A stretch of DNA of 64,000 bases from Aureobasidium sp. EXF-3400 (taxonomy: Eukaryota > Ascomycota > Dothideomycetes > Dothideales > Saccotheciaceae), in the NCBI GenBank assembly GCA_024195585.1, contig SWBL01000070.1, positions 1-64,000 on the forward strand, read 5' to 3'. Below the pieces are notes generated by a model, which searched no databases, had not been told where the DNA came from, and saw only the letters and a program-made list of their open reading frames with translations. Position numbers and translations under genes: made by a program. How positions within the stretch are numbered: position 1 is the first letter of the stretch; every line of letters begins with the position of its first letter. Shown here piece by piece: positions 11,171-22,847 of the stretch.

Positions 11171-11949
11171 ATGACTTCTGCTATACTCTTGTTTGCTGCT
11201 CTGTTGACCGCAGTGACTGCACAAGTTGGAAGACGCCATCCATATGGAATTTATCCCAGCCCCAGTACCACAACCTCTTCGAGCTCAGTGAGTGTCTCCG
11301 AAGCTTCAAAGCCTAGATTGGCTTCTGACAGCATATATAGAGCAGCGCGTTTGCCTCGTACAGCGCACACTCGAGTTCTGCGCCAGTGGTCAACACTACA
11401 TCAATCGTCATCTCGTTGCCTACTAATACTTCGACCTCTGCTCTCGAGACCACCACTTCGTCGTCATTGACCACTTCGTCATCCTTGTTGACAACTATTG
11501 TGTCAGGACCTCCGATTAGCTGGACCACTAACAGCAACGGAACCTTCGTCTTGGGCACGCCAACCACGTCTGCAGGCAGTAGTTCCGATACCATCGCAAC
11601 TACCACGAGCGCATCAGCCCCTAGAGAAACAACATGCGTGGCTGTCGCAATCAACAACATTGGAGCTGACGGTATATGCGGATGTGACTACGACGTATAC
11701 ACCTGCCTCGAACGCATGTCCAATCTCAGTGAGTGGTCCATCTCCACAACATCTGGATCATTCAATGGCTGCATGAAAGATTGTGACTCGGAGCCAAACT
11801 GCTACAGCTTCACGTTCCAGATCAGTAACGGATTGTGCAAGATGTTTGGCGGTATGCTGAATGGAGGAAATGGAGTCGTGTCCGCACCGGACTTTATCTC
11901 GGGAGAAGTTGTCAAGGGCACATGCACTGGACACTGCGATGGCTCTTGA
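11171..11949 (+). CDS. Secreted Ser/Thr-rich protein with C-terminal PAN/Apple-like Cys domain
   Basis: Two exons, 11171-11287 and 11341-11949, make a 241-residue protein. The 53-nt intron has GTGAGT at its start and CTGAC before the acceptor. An in-frame TAG inside it (11338-11340) shows it must be removed. Residues 1-17 form a signal peptide (MTSAILLFAALLTAVTA). Residues 25-135 are a Ser/Thr/Val-rich linker with NTT and NGT sites, likely heavily O-glycosylated. The last 100 residues hold eight or more cysteines with the pattern CLERM, GCMKDCDSEPNCYSFTF and LCKMFGG, which resembles PAN/Apple or WSC-like carbohydrate- or protein-binding folds. There is no GPI signal. It probably sits in the wall or medium; the partner is unknown. 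Confidence 0.75.
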
Positions 11950-12780
11950 GAGAAAGCGGAATTGACTTTTGACTTGGGGATTCGGGGGCCCACGTGTTTG
12001 CAATTTTCTTGTTGGAGTTTCTTGGTTTGCAGACAGAAGCTAGCTTGACGCCTTTATGATAATCGATTCCATGCTTCGCTTCTAACGTTCGTATTGCACA
12101 CTTGAAATTGTGGCATTCAATTGTCTTGTCGCGGTTGACTGCGGGGAAGAGCTGGTCAGCGCTTGGGTCAAGGTTTCGCAGGGCGTCTGGAGAATTGACG
12201 CCTCCTTGGTGCCTCTGACCGCGCGTCCCGTGTGTGCTATGCTAGTCCAGCAGGAAATTCAGGTTGAATCACGTTGGGGGGTATAGAAGCGGGTGAAGTA
12301 TGGACATTTAGGAGAGCCGTTGGGCGAATAGTAGCGGAAGGCTGCGGGAGACAAGAAGCAATTGCAGCTACATCATTGCCATGACAGAGGGCGCCAAGCA
12401 CAAGACTGCGCAATCGAGAAGGGGTGGCAGGCGGGTGGTATTCGAAGGAAGCACATGTTCACGGTGGTGGCTGGAAGGTTTATCTCTTGCTGTCAAGCAG
12501 GCTAAGCAGCAAAAAGCGGCGGACTCTATTAATGCCAGGGGAAGGCAGTGCTTTTTTGTGCTTTGTTCCTGTTCTTGCCAGTTGAGGACGTCTGCGGAAG
12601 CCACGCGGGTCCGCAGCCATTGAGATTGACGATTTGGCGTCCCTGACAATCGTTTACAACCGTGCCCTTTCTTTTCCTTTGATTCAATCCAACCCCCTCT
12701 GTCGCTTCTGAACGTGTGATTTGTTGGAGCGAGTGTCTGGACGGACTTCTCGGCAACTGGGTCTCCTGTGGACGTTGCTC
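11950..12780. other. Intergenic region upstream of BST1
   Basis: This is 0.83 kb without a supported gene. The stretch just before 12781 is open in the BST1 frame back to 12721, but it has no ATG there, so I treat it as 5' UTR. Confidence 0.4.
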
Positions 12781-15700
12781 ATGCGAAGACGGGCCTCTCT
12801 CGCGGGCGCCGACGAAGATGAAGGGTTGAAGGTTAATATGCGAAGCAATGTTGAAGAGGTGGATAGCGACGACACCAAAGACCATTCGCCCTCACCTACC
12901 CCCGACAAACGATCCCTATCCCGCGAAAAGGAAAGCGACGACTCGGAAACAACGCCTGCACCGGTACCTGCGCCTGCGACCGACAGCAAGATGGAGGATT
13001 ATTATCGCAAGCAGCGCCAACGCGCGAGGCTTCGCAGCCCCTGGGCCTGTTCTCTGGTGACGATTTTATGCACTGGTCTGTCGCTGCTGCTGTTGGCGAC
13101 TATAGCCCAGTCGTTCCTTGCACGCCAACTGGACGACAAGGGTTGCAACATGTCGTACATGCTCTCGGCTTTCGCAAAATACACAGACTTCGATACGGAG
13201 CATACGAGATTCGCGACAAAGTATTCATTGTACTTGTATCGTGAGGCTGGCATCGATCAGGACACGCGCGTATGTACAAGACACGGACAATCAGAAACGA
13301 CACGAGGCTGACATTACACGCAGGTCAAGGGCATCCCCGTTCTGTTCATTCCCGGCAACGCAGGCAGCTACAAGCAAGTGCGTTCTCTGGCAGCCGAAGC
13401 CGCCAATTACTACCACGACGTACTGCAACACGATCAGCAAGCTCAGCAAGACGGCAAGCGTCCCTTCGACTTTTTCTCGGTCGACTTCAACGAAGACATT
13501 ACCGCCTTCCACGGCCAGACACTTCTGGACCAAGCCGAATACCTGAATGAAGCTATCGCATATATCCTCGCCCTGTATCACAACCCTCATCGCAGTCTAC
13601 GCGACGAATCCCTACCGGACCCTACCTCGGTCATGCTCGTTGGTCACTCAATGGGTGGCATTGTTGCTCGCACAATGTTCACAATGCACAACTATCAACC
13701 TAATACTATCAACACTATAATTACCCTATCCGCCCCTCATGCTCGTGCACCCGTTTCTTTCGACCAGGACATTGTCGACACATATCAAAACATCAACGAA
13801 TACTGGCGCAAATCATATTCTGTAGAACAAAGCCCATTGGACCATGTTACTCTGGTGTCAATCGTCGGAGGTGGCTTGGATACTGTTGTACCTTCAGACT
13901 ACGCTAGTCTGACATCTCTGGTGCCTGAGTCGCATGGCTTTACCGTCTTTACTTCGACAATGCCTCATGTCTGGACTGGTATGGATCACCTGGCCATCAT
14001 ATGGTGCGATCAGCTCCGCAAAGCTGTCATCAAGGCTCTGTTCGACGTAGCTGATGTGAAGCAACCTACACAGACGATCTCACGCGAGGAGCGTATGCGT
14101 CACTTCCGAAAACGCTTCCTGACTGGTCTGGAACCCACCGTGCAGAAAGAGCTACCCAATCAAGAGGCAAAAATGCTGCTTTCTCTGGATGATCAATCTT
14201 CGAATATTCTCAGTCAAGGCGAACGATTGAGTTTGCGTCAGCTGGGATCTTCTGCCAAGACTGAAGCTCACGTTTTGCCCGTACCATCTCTGGTTGAGAA
14301 CGACTCTCGAAGACTTTCCGTCCTAACAAATCAGCGTATTGACGAACATGGTCCCGTGCAGGTTTTCCTTTGCTCTTCTCACCTTCCTCAAGCTGGCGCA
14401 GGTGGTAATGCTTATGCCATCAACCTGGATCTTTCTGGCGGTTCGTCAGGCTTCATGCGATTGTCCTGTAAGGATACTGCAATTGATGCCATCGCTCTAC
14501 CTGCTTCGGTTTCAGACTCGAAGTTCGCTTTTGAAGACCGCGCGCCTTTCACCTATATTGACTACGCACTCAAAGACTTGTCCGAGTATCAGTTTGTTGC
14601 TGTAATTGATAAGGCAAGCGAACTCACTGATGGATGGGTGGTGGCTGAGTTCAGCGATTCTTCCAAGTCCACCATCACTGTCAAGAGATCGTTGCGCAGT
14701 GTGATGCTGAGTGGTGTGAACCGCATCCTGCCAGCTACACGCGCCATGGTCAATGAAATTCGTGTTCCTCGTGTGCATTCGAGTCTTCTGGCCTACACCT
14801 TGCGCGTTCACCAGCAGTGCAACACCGAGCCTTTGTTCCAACCTTTATTGAGGCAATACATCTCGGAACCGTACGAGTCGAAGTTCTTCCCCAACGTGCG
14901 TGGGGATGTCAACATCAACTTGCACGGAGTCTCACCCTACGTGCCTCCACCAGCAAATGCTGCTCACACCAAAAATGGACTTTCGCTACAGATTTGGTCG
15001 GATCCGACCTGTAACGCAGAGATGAGTGTGTCAATGGACATTGATCTTCTGGGCAGTTTTGGCAAGCTCTATATGCGCTACAGAACTGTTTTCGCCGCCT
15101 TCCCTCTGGTCGTTGTGGCGTTAGTGCTGAGAAAGCAGTTCAAAATCTACGATGCTACCGGTTTGTACATCTAACCTATTGCAGTGAAATATTCTTGCTA
15201 ACAAGACATCAGGCATTTTCATGAGCTTTTCCGAAGGCATGGATCAGTGTATCCGTACCTCTCTTCCTGTTCTCTTCATCGCACTGTCTTTCTTGTCGCT
15301 CGCGTTCGCCAATCATGCCACAACCTCAGTTGCCGAAGACATTCTTGGACCCCAGCACGAGGCTACAGAATCGTTCTTGCAATTTACCAAGAACGATCTT
15401 TTGCTTGGTTCCAACGATCCGTTCTTCTTCTGGCTGGTGCCGCTGTTCGGAGTTATCAGTGTGGGCGTTTGCATTGTGCTCAATTACATTACACTGGCAT
15501 TGACGCAGGTGTTTACCTTTTGCTACGCCAAACTCAGAAACGTGAGACTGAGGTACGATGACGGAAGGTGAGTTGAATGCATTGATATAAATTTTGCTTG
15601 TAGAAGACGTTGACTGACTTTGATTGTACTAGACGAACAACGACAGCATTCGCAGTCACCAGCCCCCTTCAGCGCGTCATTACAACCAGCATTTTACTCA

Positions 15701-16326
15701 TCATGGTTGCGACCATCATACCCTACCAATTCGCCTACTTGGTTCTCTGCCTCGTACAACTTGCAACTTCTGTCCGCGCATTGCGATTGGCACAAGAAAC
15801 AGTAAGCTCTCCACCCATCACTTTGAGTACCCAAAAACATAAGCTAACATTTACAAAGCGATCGGGCAACAACTACAACTTCTACAACTACGTCCACAGT
15901 TTGTTAATCCTCATGCTCTGGATTCTCCCCATTAACCTCCCCGTCCTCGTGGTCTGGGTCCACAATCTCGCCGTTCACTGGCTCACACCTTTTTCTTCTC
16001 ACCACAATATCCTCTCCATCATGCCTTACATTCTCATTGTCGAAACAATGTCTACCGGCCACATCATTCCTCGATTACAATCCCCATGGCGGCTTGTCAA
16101 CAACATTATGTTATTTGCTCTAGGCTTGTACGCAGCAGTCTATGGTGTCAGTTATGCATACGTATTGCATCATCTGGTCAATGGAGTTTGTGCTTGGTTA
16201 GTCCTGGTACATTTTGCTCCTCTACTCAAAGGCAGGGGAGGTTTGGAGAGTCAACAGAGGGGTGCTGGTGGCAATGGGTCTCCTCCTACACCGCCAGGAG
16301 ATGGACATGGGAAGAAGATTCCTTGA
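12781..16326 (+). CDS. BST1: GPI inositol-deacylase
   Basis: An ER membrane enzyme (PGAP1/Bst1) that removes the inositol acyl chain from GPI-anchored proteins, allowing their exit and quality control. Five exons: 12781-13269, 13324-15160, 15213-15567, 15633-15801 and 15859-16326, giving 1105 residues, the usual family length. After an acidic cytosolic N-terminus there is a membrane segment near residue 90 (SLVTILCTGLSLLLLATI). The lipase domain follows, with IPGNAGSYKQVRS and the nucleophile motif LVGHSMGG (Ser272). The C-terminal third has several membrane spans, including the conserved INLPVLVVWVHNLAVHW. Introns 1-3 are clear (54, 52 and 65 nt). Intron 4 (15802-15858) is 57 nt, lacks a stop and keeps phase, so a retained form would also translate. 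I used the spliced form because it brings QET next to RSGNNYNFYNY. Confidence 0.92.
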
Positions 16327-16795
16327 ATTTTTGCATAGTGTATACGTAATGAGTCCGGTCCTATTGAGTAGAAAGAACACACAATGTTTATATAGATGTG
16401 TTTCTTTTTTCTGCATTCTCTCCTTTGCTTATTGTTTCCGGATTTCTGGTTTTGTGACGGAAAGAAATATTGTAATGATTAATTCTCCTTTGACTTGATA
16501 CTGCTCTTTTTTCTTGAGATTGTGAATAGGCAGAGAGTAGAGGGCGTTTGATATGGCCAGCATGGTGGGTCCGTTGAGCGATAGGTGACCAGTCGACGTG
16601 CTGGAGCTCTGAGTCGAACGATGTCGCAGCCGTGGCGACGGACAGGGCTTTCAAGGTGTCCCAGAATGATAGCGGCATCAATCAGTTTTTGAGTAGCGGC
16701 GGTGATGCTCCATAATATACGTACTGATGGTGACCACAAAGATGGAAGCCAACGAAGAGATAACCTGCAGCAAATCACAAACCGCTCAAGGCTAC

Positions 16796-18460
16796 CAATC
16801 GAAACAATGAAGATGAACGCAAGCAGCAGTGCTACAAGAAGTGACACCCACACAGCGAAAGGCTGATGAGTGTTGTAGTTGTACAAGGCAAAGGTGAGAA
16901 GCATAAAGGCAATGATGACCTCAAACCAGAAGCATCCGTTCTTGAAGATGAGCAAAATCATTGTAGGCTGTAAGACGGTCTCATCGGTAGCAGGGAAAAG
17001 ATATCGTTGTGAGAAGTTACAGACGCGTGTGGTATGCTCGCGTGAGGTCCATAAGAAGTTATCAGCAATGAGATTTGTCTAGATATTCCGGGTAGTGATA
17101 TACAAATGACAATGAGAGTTGAACAGACGGTAGCTGCGTGATTTGTGGATTTGGCAAGCAAGATCCGGTGTACCTTCTCCGTTGTCATGGGGATCTTGGA
17201 GGTCGATGAATGTTTGCTCCGTAACTAGTAAGTTCGAACAGGTTGGGCTTCAGCTGCTGTTCTTGCCAGTCCTTCAAGTGACAGTGACGCGCTTGGCAAG
17301 CGCAACCACGTAGAAGGTGTAGGTTTCCACATCTCCGCCTGATGACAGAGGTAGTCATGATTGACTCTTCGTACTCGACAACTGTAGGGTCCGAACTCAA
17401 TGAACGTGAGTTCACAGTTCACTGATGCGAGTCAGCATCATGATGACAACAAAGCGAGTGACGACAAGCAGGCAGACAGGGATGGAGGTGAATCGGGACC
17501 TGGATGGAGGGCATTTACAGATCAAATTTCAGCGGAGGTCCATAGTTGAAGGTATCTTGTTCCACTTGTGATTGTTCTTCGCTTGCTTGAGTGTGTGTAA
17601 GACGATACCTTTGAGGCTATTGTAGAGCGTGTTTTCTGCTAAGACTACAAGAATCCCAATCGACCTTCTGGATTTACGACAGTGTGATTTATGATTTATG
17701 GTCACACAACAGGGGCGATATGTCTATAGAGCTACGATATATAGTTTACAAGACCTTGCTATAGTAACAGGGGCCTTTTCGTCCGAGAAGACCGATCCAA
17801 ACTGCTCGAATGCTCAATTGCAACCACTGATGAAGCTATCATCTTTGTCCAGAGTCTCGTCCATAAGTTTGGCGGAGATAGTTGACGCTCACCATACAAA
17901 AACTTCAGCACAGCTAGTCGTAGGCCGTCGTCTGACTCTGATATGGCGTTGAATGCGTTACAGTGGCTGTGATCAACTTACTGTGATCACACTTGGACAC
18001 CGACAGGCTATCACACGTTCGCCTGCACAAGTATTCGTACCTTCCACGAGAGTAATCAAGTCTGCAAGTTGTATGTAGGCCGCTCCATGAGTGAGTCGGC
18101 AGACCGCCGGAGGAAGTAGCGAAAGACATCATTCGTCGTCTCCGTAAAAGCGGGTCCGATCTTCTTGTCATGCGAGAAGGTAGGCAACACAGATATCTGG
18201 AGAGCGACAGTCACTCGTACCGAACTAACGGGGTAAAACTCGTACTGGTGTCGTTGGCAGGCCTCCAGGAAAGTCTAGTAGAGATATAGATTGACTATAT
18301 CGATTCTGTCTAAGCGAGGCTCTAGGCAACGATGACTGCGTTAAACTCGAAGCACAACTCTAGTCACATCCTTCTAAGTTGGTCGAAGTTCGAACACAGT
18401 ACTATCTTACACCTGCAACATCTTTGAACAGAAGCTACTGTCAAACACGAGTCCGAACAT
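16796..18460 (-). pseudogene. Cryptic or decayed multi-exon membrane-protein gene
   Basis: No single long frame exists, but minus-strand runs with protein-like composition and plausible splice sites follow each other. 18460-18413 is 16 codons from an ATG and ends at a GT. 18274 to about 18087 begins after CTACTAG and includes FTETTNDVFRYFLRRSADSL. About 18092-17982 includes QLADLITLVEGTNTC and ends at a perfect GTAAGT. 17947-17761 includes ESDDGLRLAVLKFLYG. 17633-17530 and 17512-17421 follow, the latter hydrophobic. 17078-16796 contains ILLIFKNGCFWFEVIIAF and two further membrane spans. Some joins need a frame change or cross a stop (TAG at 17079-17081), so either many short introns or decay is present. 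I do not recognise the family. A real intron-rich gene remains possible; transcript data would decide. Confidence 0.4.
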
Positions 18461-18474
18461 TTGTGTCATTGCAT

Positions 18475-19033
18475 CAGTGTATGAGGTAAGGAGATTAATG
18501 CTCGAGGACAAAGTAAGTGCAAACACTGAGTAATGAAGCGAATTCAGAGATAGAAGGATAAATAGGAAGAAAGGTAGGTCAAAAGTATGTAAGAAAGATG
18601 TAAAATAGTAGCGCTAGTAGAGAGTTAGTTCTACATTACAGTACTTGTACCGAAGTAGCTCTTTAATCAGGGTCTTTCTTCCGAACTCGTTCTACTACAC
18701 GAGATCTTCGATTTGAGGTTCACTTGCAATGTTTTTGCCTCTCATCAACAGACTGGGATGAGTTGTTACATCTTCGGGACACAAATCCCATGAGAGGAAA
18801 CAAATACGTCTGGGGAATGAATGTCTTTCGCAACTAACAACAGACTTCGAAACCAGTTCGAACTACATGCTACTGCTACTTGATAAAAGTCCCACAAGAA
18901 AAACAGAGTGGTCCGATCCGCCAAAGATCTCACACCACACTCATCAAATCCTTTCCTCCTCTCCTCCATTTCAAAAAAAAACTTGTCATCTCGAGGAATC
19001 AAATACACGCTAATAATCCACCACAAGAGACAT
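18475..19033. other. Gene-poor spacer downstream of GH62
   Basis: This stretch is rich in short A/G runs and has no supported gene. It includes the 3' flank of the GH62 gene. Confidence 0.35.
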
Positions 19034-20020
19034 TTACTTCTTGACGGGGTTCTTGAGGGTAAGAAGACCAGGGCGGTAAGGGAGCTTGTCGTAGGAAGCA
19101 GTGGACTTGGGGTCGCGTCCCTGGTACAGGAACTGGAGGTTGCAGGGGTCGACGGTGAAGGTCTGGTCAGCGTTGGTGCGGACGAGATCACCGTGGGAGA
19201 TGTCATTGGTCCAGCTGGCGCCAGAGTTTGCCTTGCCGGCGAAGGGGGAGCTCTCAGTAGCAGCCTGAGGGGTCCAGGTACCGCCGAGGGAGGTGGCGGT
19301 GAAGGAACGGAAGAAGCGGCCGTTGGCACCCTGGGCCTCGACGATCATAAGGTACTTGTTCTGGCCCTTGAGGGTGTAGACCTGGACAGCCTCGAAGAGG
19401 TTGTTGGTGGTGTCGCTCATGACGACGGTGGAGGCGGAGCCGAAGCTGCCGGGGAAGTTGCCGATGGCCATGCTGGAACGGTAGATCTTGCCGTTGTCGC
19501 CGGCGAAGAACAGGTACATGTTCTTGCTGTCACCGATGACAGTCTGGTCAATAGCGCCAGTGCTGGAGCCAGAGATAGTACCAGTGAACAGAGGCTGAGC
19601 AGCAGACCAGCCGTTAGCGTTGCTGGGGTCCTGCGAGGTACGGTACGAGAAGGTGGTGGGTCCCCACTGGTGGGCAAGGATCCAGACGTTCTTGGGAGCG
19701 AAGTGGAACAGAGTAGGAGCAACAGCGGACTGGGGCAGCTTGTTCTGGGCGACGCTGCCCATGGTGGACCAGTCACCGAAGAGACCGAAGTTCATACCAC
19801 CGTAGTTGGCGCTGTCATGGTAAGAAGCGTAGACGACGTGCTGGCCGTTGTAGTAGGTGGTGGTGAAATCCTTGATGGCGACCCAGCCGTTCTTGGGCTG
19901 AGCGAGGGCACCGGTGGAAGACCACTGGGGCTTGGAAGGAATGTCACAGGTCTGAGCAGAGACGGAGCCGAGAAGCATGGTGGCCGACACCAGGCCGGCC
20001 TGAGCAATGGAAAACTTCAT
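19034..20020 (-). CDS. Secreted GH62 alpha-L-arabinofuranosidase
   Basis: Removes arabinose side chains from arabinoxylan outside the cell. It is a single-exon 328-residue protein with signal peptide [22 protein letters not shown] and no carbohydrate-binding module, so this is the short, one-domain type. The GH62 five-blade propeller marks are present: [20 protein letters not shown] with base Asp51, [10 protein letters not shown] with Asp158, and [10 protein letters not shown] with acid Glu210. [23 protein letters not shown] and [13 protein letters not shown] are also family signatures. Codons end almost always in C or G, unlike the gene-poor flanks, which fits strong expression. A TATAAAA lies 91-97 bp upstream of the ATG, and an XlnR-type GGCTAAA lies about 360 bp upstream. 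All three catalytic residues are intact, so an active enzyme is expected. Confidence 0.95.
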   Translation of the reverse strand: MKFSIAQAGLVSATMLLGSVSAQTCDIPSKPQWSSTGALAQPKNGWVAIKDFTTTYYNGQHVVYASYHDSANYGGMNFGLFGDWSTMGSVAQNKLPQSAVAPTLFHFAPKNVWILAHQWGPTTFSYRTSQDPSNANGWSAAQPLFTGTISGSSTGAIDQTVIGDSKNMYLFFAGDNGKIYRSSMAIGNFPGSFGSASTVVMSDTTNNLFEAVQVYTLKGQNKYLMIVEAQGANGRFFRSFTATSLGGTWTPQAATESSPFAGKANSGASWTNDISHGDLVRTNADQTFTVDPCNLQFLYQGRDPKSTASYDKLPYRPGLLTLKNPVKK

Positions 20021-20110
20021 GTTGAAGGGATTGTTGGAAAGGTAGTGAGTGAATGGAAGAGTTGGAGGATGGCGGATGAGAAGTGTTCAGCAGTGCAGGT
20101 CGATTCTATA

Positions 20111-20117
20111 TTTTATA
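20111..20117 (-). promoter_or_regulatory. TATA box of the GH62 gene
   Basis: Reads TATAAAA on the minus strand, 91-97 bp before the GH62 ATG. This is the right place for a fungal core promoter of a highly induced gene. Confidence 0.6.
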
Positions 20118-20378
20118 TCTTTCCATGCTTCGCGTGAGTACGGGCGAGTATGGACTGCCCATCTCTGCTGTCGATCATTAGATTCTTTTGCGAGTTTCAG
20201 GCTGAGTGGTGAGCTCGGATGCTTCTTATTGTTCAGTTCCTGTATAGCCGAACGAAACCTGGAGTGCATTTAGAGTGTGGGGTAAATAGGGAACTTTGAT
20301 GGCGACATGATGCTTAAATTCCACCTTAATCGAGTTAGTACGACCGTTGATTGGGCTACATACGTCCGAGAGTCGTCT

Positions 20379-20385
20379 GGCTAAA
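20379..20385. promoter_or_regulatory. XlnR/Xyr1-like site GGCTAAA
   Basis: Matches the GGCTAAA consensus bound by the xylanolytic activator XlnR. It lies about 360 bp upstream of the GH62 start. A 7-bp match alone can occur by chance; position and target gene make it credible. Confidence 0.4.
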
Positions 20386-21298
20386 GTCGCGATGAAACCC
20401 ATACTTCGCGTCGAGGCGAACTTAGCGCATGGTACCTTCCTGACCAAGTAGGGGATCTCCATATGTTCGAAACACGAGGCTCGCATTCGAGAACTAGTGA
20501 CATGCCGGTTATACACTGGCGTGGCTGTGTGATGTCCTATAAACTGTGGCTCATCCTGAAATAGAGCTTAGTTTGATATAGTTTGTCAGTTTTTAGGCTG
20601 AGCTTGGAAGACATATAGACGTCCAAGTCACGCTAAATGGTCATGAGGACGAGCTCTAGACAAGACAACGGCAAAACACCCACCGGAGGTTCATATAATC
20701 AGGTTGCCGTGGCGAGAGAACTGTAAGAAGACGGACCGAAGTCACTTCGTAGCACAGGACCTCCACGCGAGGTACTGAAACAACGAAGCCGCAGTCTAGG
20801 GTAGACATAATCTGGGGAAGCAATTCACCTCTCGAGTCCGCGAAATCAGTCGAACCGCGGCGTTCTCAGCTGTCATTCAGAGAACCGAACCACAATTGAC
20901 GGTCAGTGTACGCCCAAGCTCTGCAAGGAAGCCTTTACTTCTTTGGTCTCGCCGCTCAAGCCGCGTGGCATTGGAAACATGGCAGTTTCCACAACCGAGA
21001 GGCTTATATGAATATTCCTCGGCCCAGTTCTTCATTTCGAGAAGACTTGCTGAAGGTCTAGAGCATGCTGATCAACAACCCTTTTCTGTTCCACAAATAG
21101 CTGATGTTCCTCTTGCTGTTTGTCTGAAAGCGATGAGACTATGTCTGTACTTCGTTAAAGCTGGAGCACAGGCGAGTTCATCCCTTTGGAGTTACCGCTC
21201 ACTATAGTCGGTGGACCTATGCATGATATCACACGTCTGACTCCTCGACACGCTGGTCTTCTTCAGCTTTGTCAGAAGTCGAAGGAATTCCCGGCAGC

Positions 21299-21800
21299 TT
21301 ATTAAATCTGCTTCTGGATCACAATCTGGTCCATCTCTGCGGGATTGCCCTTGTCAAGTGATCTCAGCATTTCCGAGCCATCTGTGAGGATCGAGACAAG
21401 GCTGACAGACGTCGATTCTAGAATGATGACGCTCCATGCAAAAACTTAGGAATCAGCAAGGCAACATCCAGAGGTGACTGTAATAGGTCCTCGTATGATG
21501 TCTTGTCGACGGATGCGAATCCAGAGCGAGACAGAGCGTGCCATCACAGATGGCACACGTTTCTCTAAGTACGGTGCATTCTTGATGTGAGTGGTGATGG
21601 ACTGAATGCTGCCTCCATCATCACTCGCAACCAGCTTGGCAAGCCCATCCGTATCTTCGACAAAGAAGCTTCAGCAAGGCGACGAAGGCGTCAGAGTCCT
21701 GATGAGCACAAGGATCAAACTCGATTCCGCTTGCACCAGTCTTCGTCGCTAACGAGCCTTACGCCCCCATCATTGGTGGAGCTTTTTTCTCTTGATGGAA
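21299..21800 (-). pseudogene. Coding-like fossil, family unknown
   Basis: On the minus strand about 70 codons without a stop (about 21660-21450) read like protein, with EDTDGLAKLVASDDGGSIQS and ITTHIKNAPYLEKRVPSVM, ending at a TAA. A second run (about 21431-21299) follows after the stop and closes with PAEMDQIVIQKQI and TAA. Upstream, in another frame, GVRLVSDEDWCKRNRV appears. No start or splice chain joins them cleanly. I read this as a decayed gene or an unmodelled short-exon gene; no family is recognised. Confidence 0.3.
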
Positions 21801-21890
21801 CATGGTGTTCGGCTGCACTTGAAGGCTATGTTGGCGTAGCGGCGACTGGTGTGACAGTGGGCGTTGGTCCAAATTGATGGCGACGCAGCG

Positions 21891-22847
21891 GTAGGCATGT
21901 TACGGGCGGATCACCCCTGCTCTGGTGATACACAGCTAATTTGGAGGTTGCGGTCGAGTTCGGGGGAGTTGAAGCCAATTTTGTAAGCGTCCTCGGTTGT
22001 CAACAGGACTGATTGGAAGCAGCCAACCGAAGGTCATGTGGAATGCTTCGCGTAGTATTGCATGCTCTTGTGAGTAGTGCTATCCATGGTAGGGTCTGGA
22101 GTTCCTTGACAGGTTACGAGGCTCTGCATGTTGAAGAGCAGTGTCGTCTTTGGCGATCTGAATCAGTATGCATGACCATGGCCGGGTGCTATGATTCTCC
22201 ATCAATCAGACATGCAGCGACTTCATATCGCGTTGTGATCGTCTTTGGGTAGAGGAGTTCCAATAGCAGCTCGCTTCCGAACTGTAGCTGTCAGATCTTG
22301 GCCAAAGGTCAACTCATTCTTCCAGATCTACGTGATAGCATGAATCGGACTTCAGAGACTTTTGAGCCTTTGGACAGACATGCTCAACTTTTGCAGATGC
22401 TGATGCGGCGGTCTTATCGTTTGTGTTGTTCATCTTTGCAATACGGGATGAAGTGACTTTCAAAATTTACGAAATATTGCAACGAAGTCCGAAAAACGAG
22501 AGAATTGCTTATACGGCAGTGCCCAGCAGCAGCAAGCGATATGTTTATCCCTGATGAGGCGGCTAGAGATCCAGAAGCCTTACGGTAGATGTAGATGAGG
22601 AATAGGATATGGTTTGCATGGTGAATGGGATGATGTCCAGAGGACAGGGTCGAACTGGCCGCGAATTTATCAATGACGGAGCCAATTCCGCGCAGGAAAC
22701 AACCATCAATGACGCGCTTGAACGCCTGAGTGAGTCTGGTCAAGCCACTTTTGCTCGCCTTCCACATTCAGACCATGTCCCTATAACACGAACCTACAAA
22801 TTCAAGGACACCAAAACGAAAGAAGGACCAACTCGCACATCTCAAAC
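21891..22847. other. Intergenic region upstream of PPT1
   Basis: Nearly 1 kb with no supported feature. The PPT1 promoter must lie at its right end. Confidence 0.35.

Larger units (their letters stand above)
20021..21298. other. GH62 upstream region and gene-poor spacer
   Basis: Apart from the TATA and XlnR-like sites I see no supported gene in these 1.3 kb. Short open frames exist on both strands without recognisable domains. Confidence 0.35.

Noticed and set aside
18908..20137. 409-codon open frame antisense to GH62
   Set aside because: Gly/Val/Glu-rich shadow of the C-ending codons of GH62; the minus frame has a signal peptide and all catalytic motifs.
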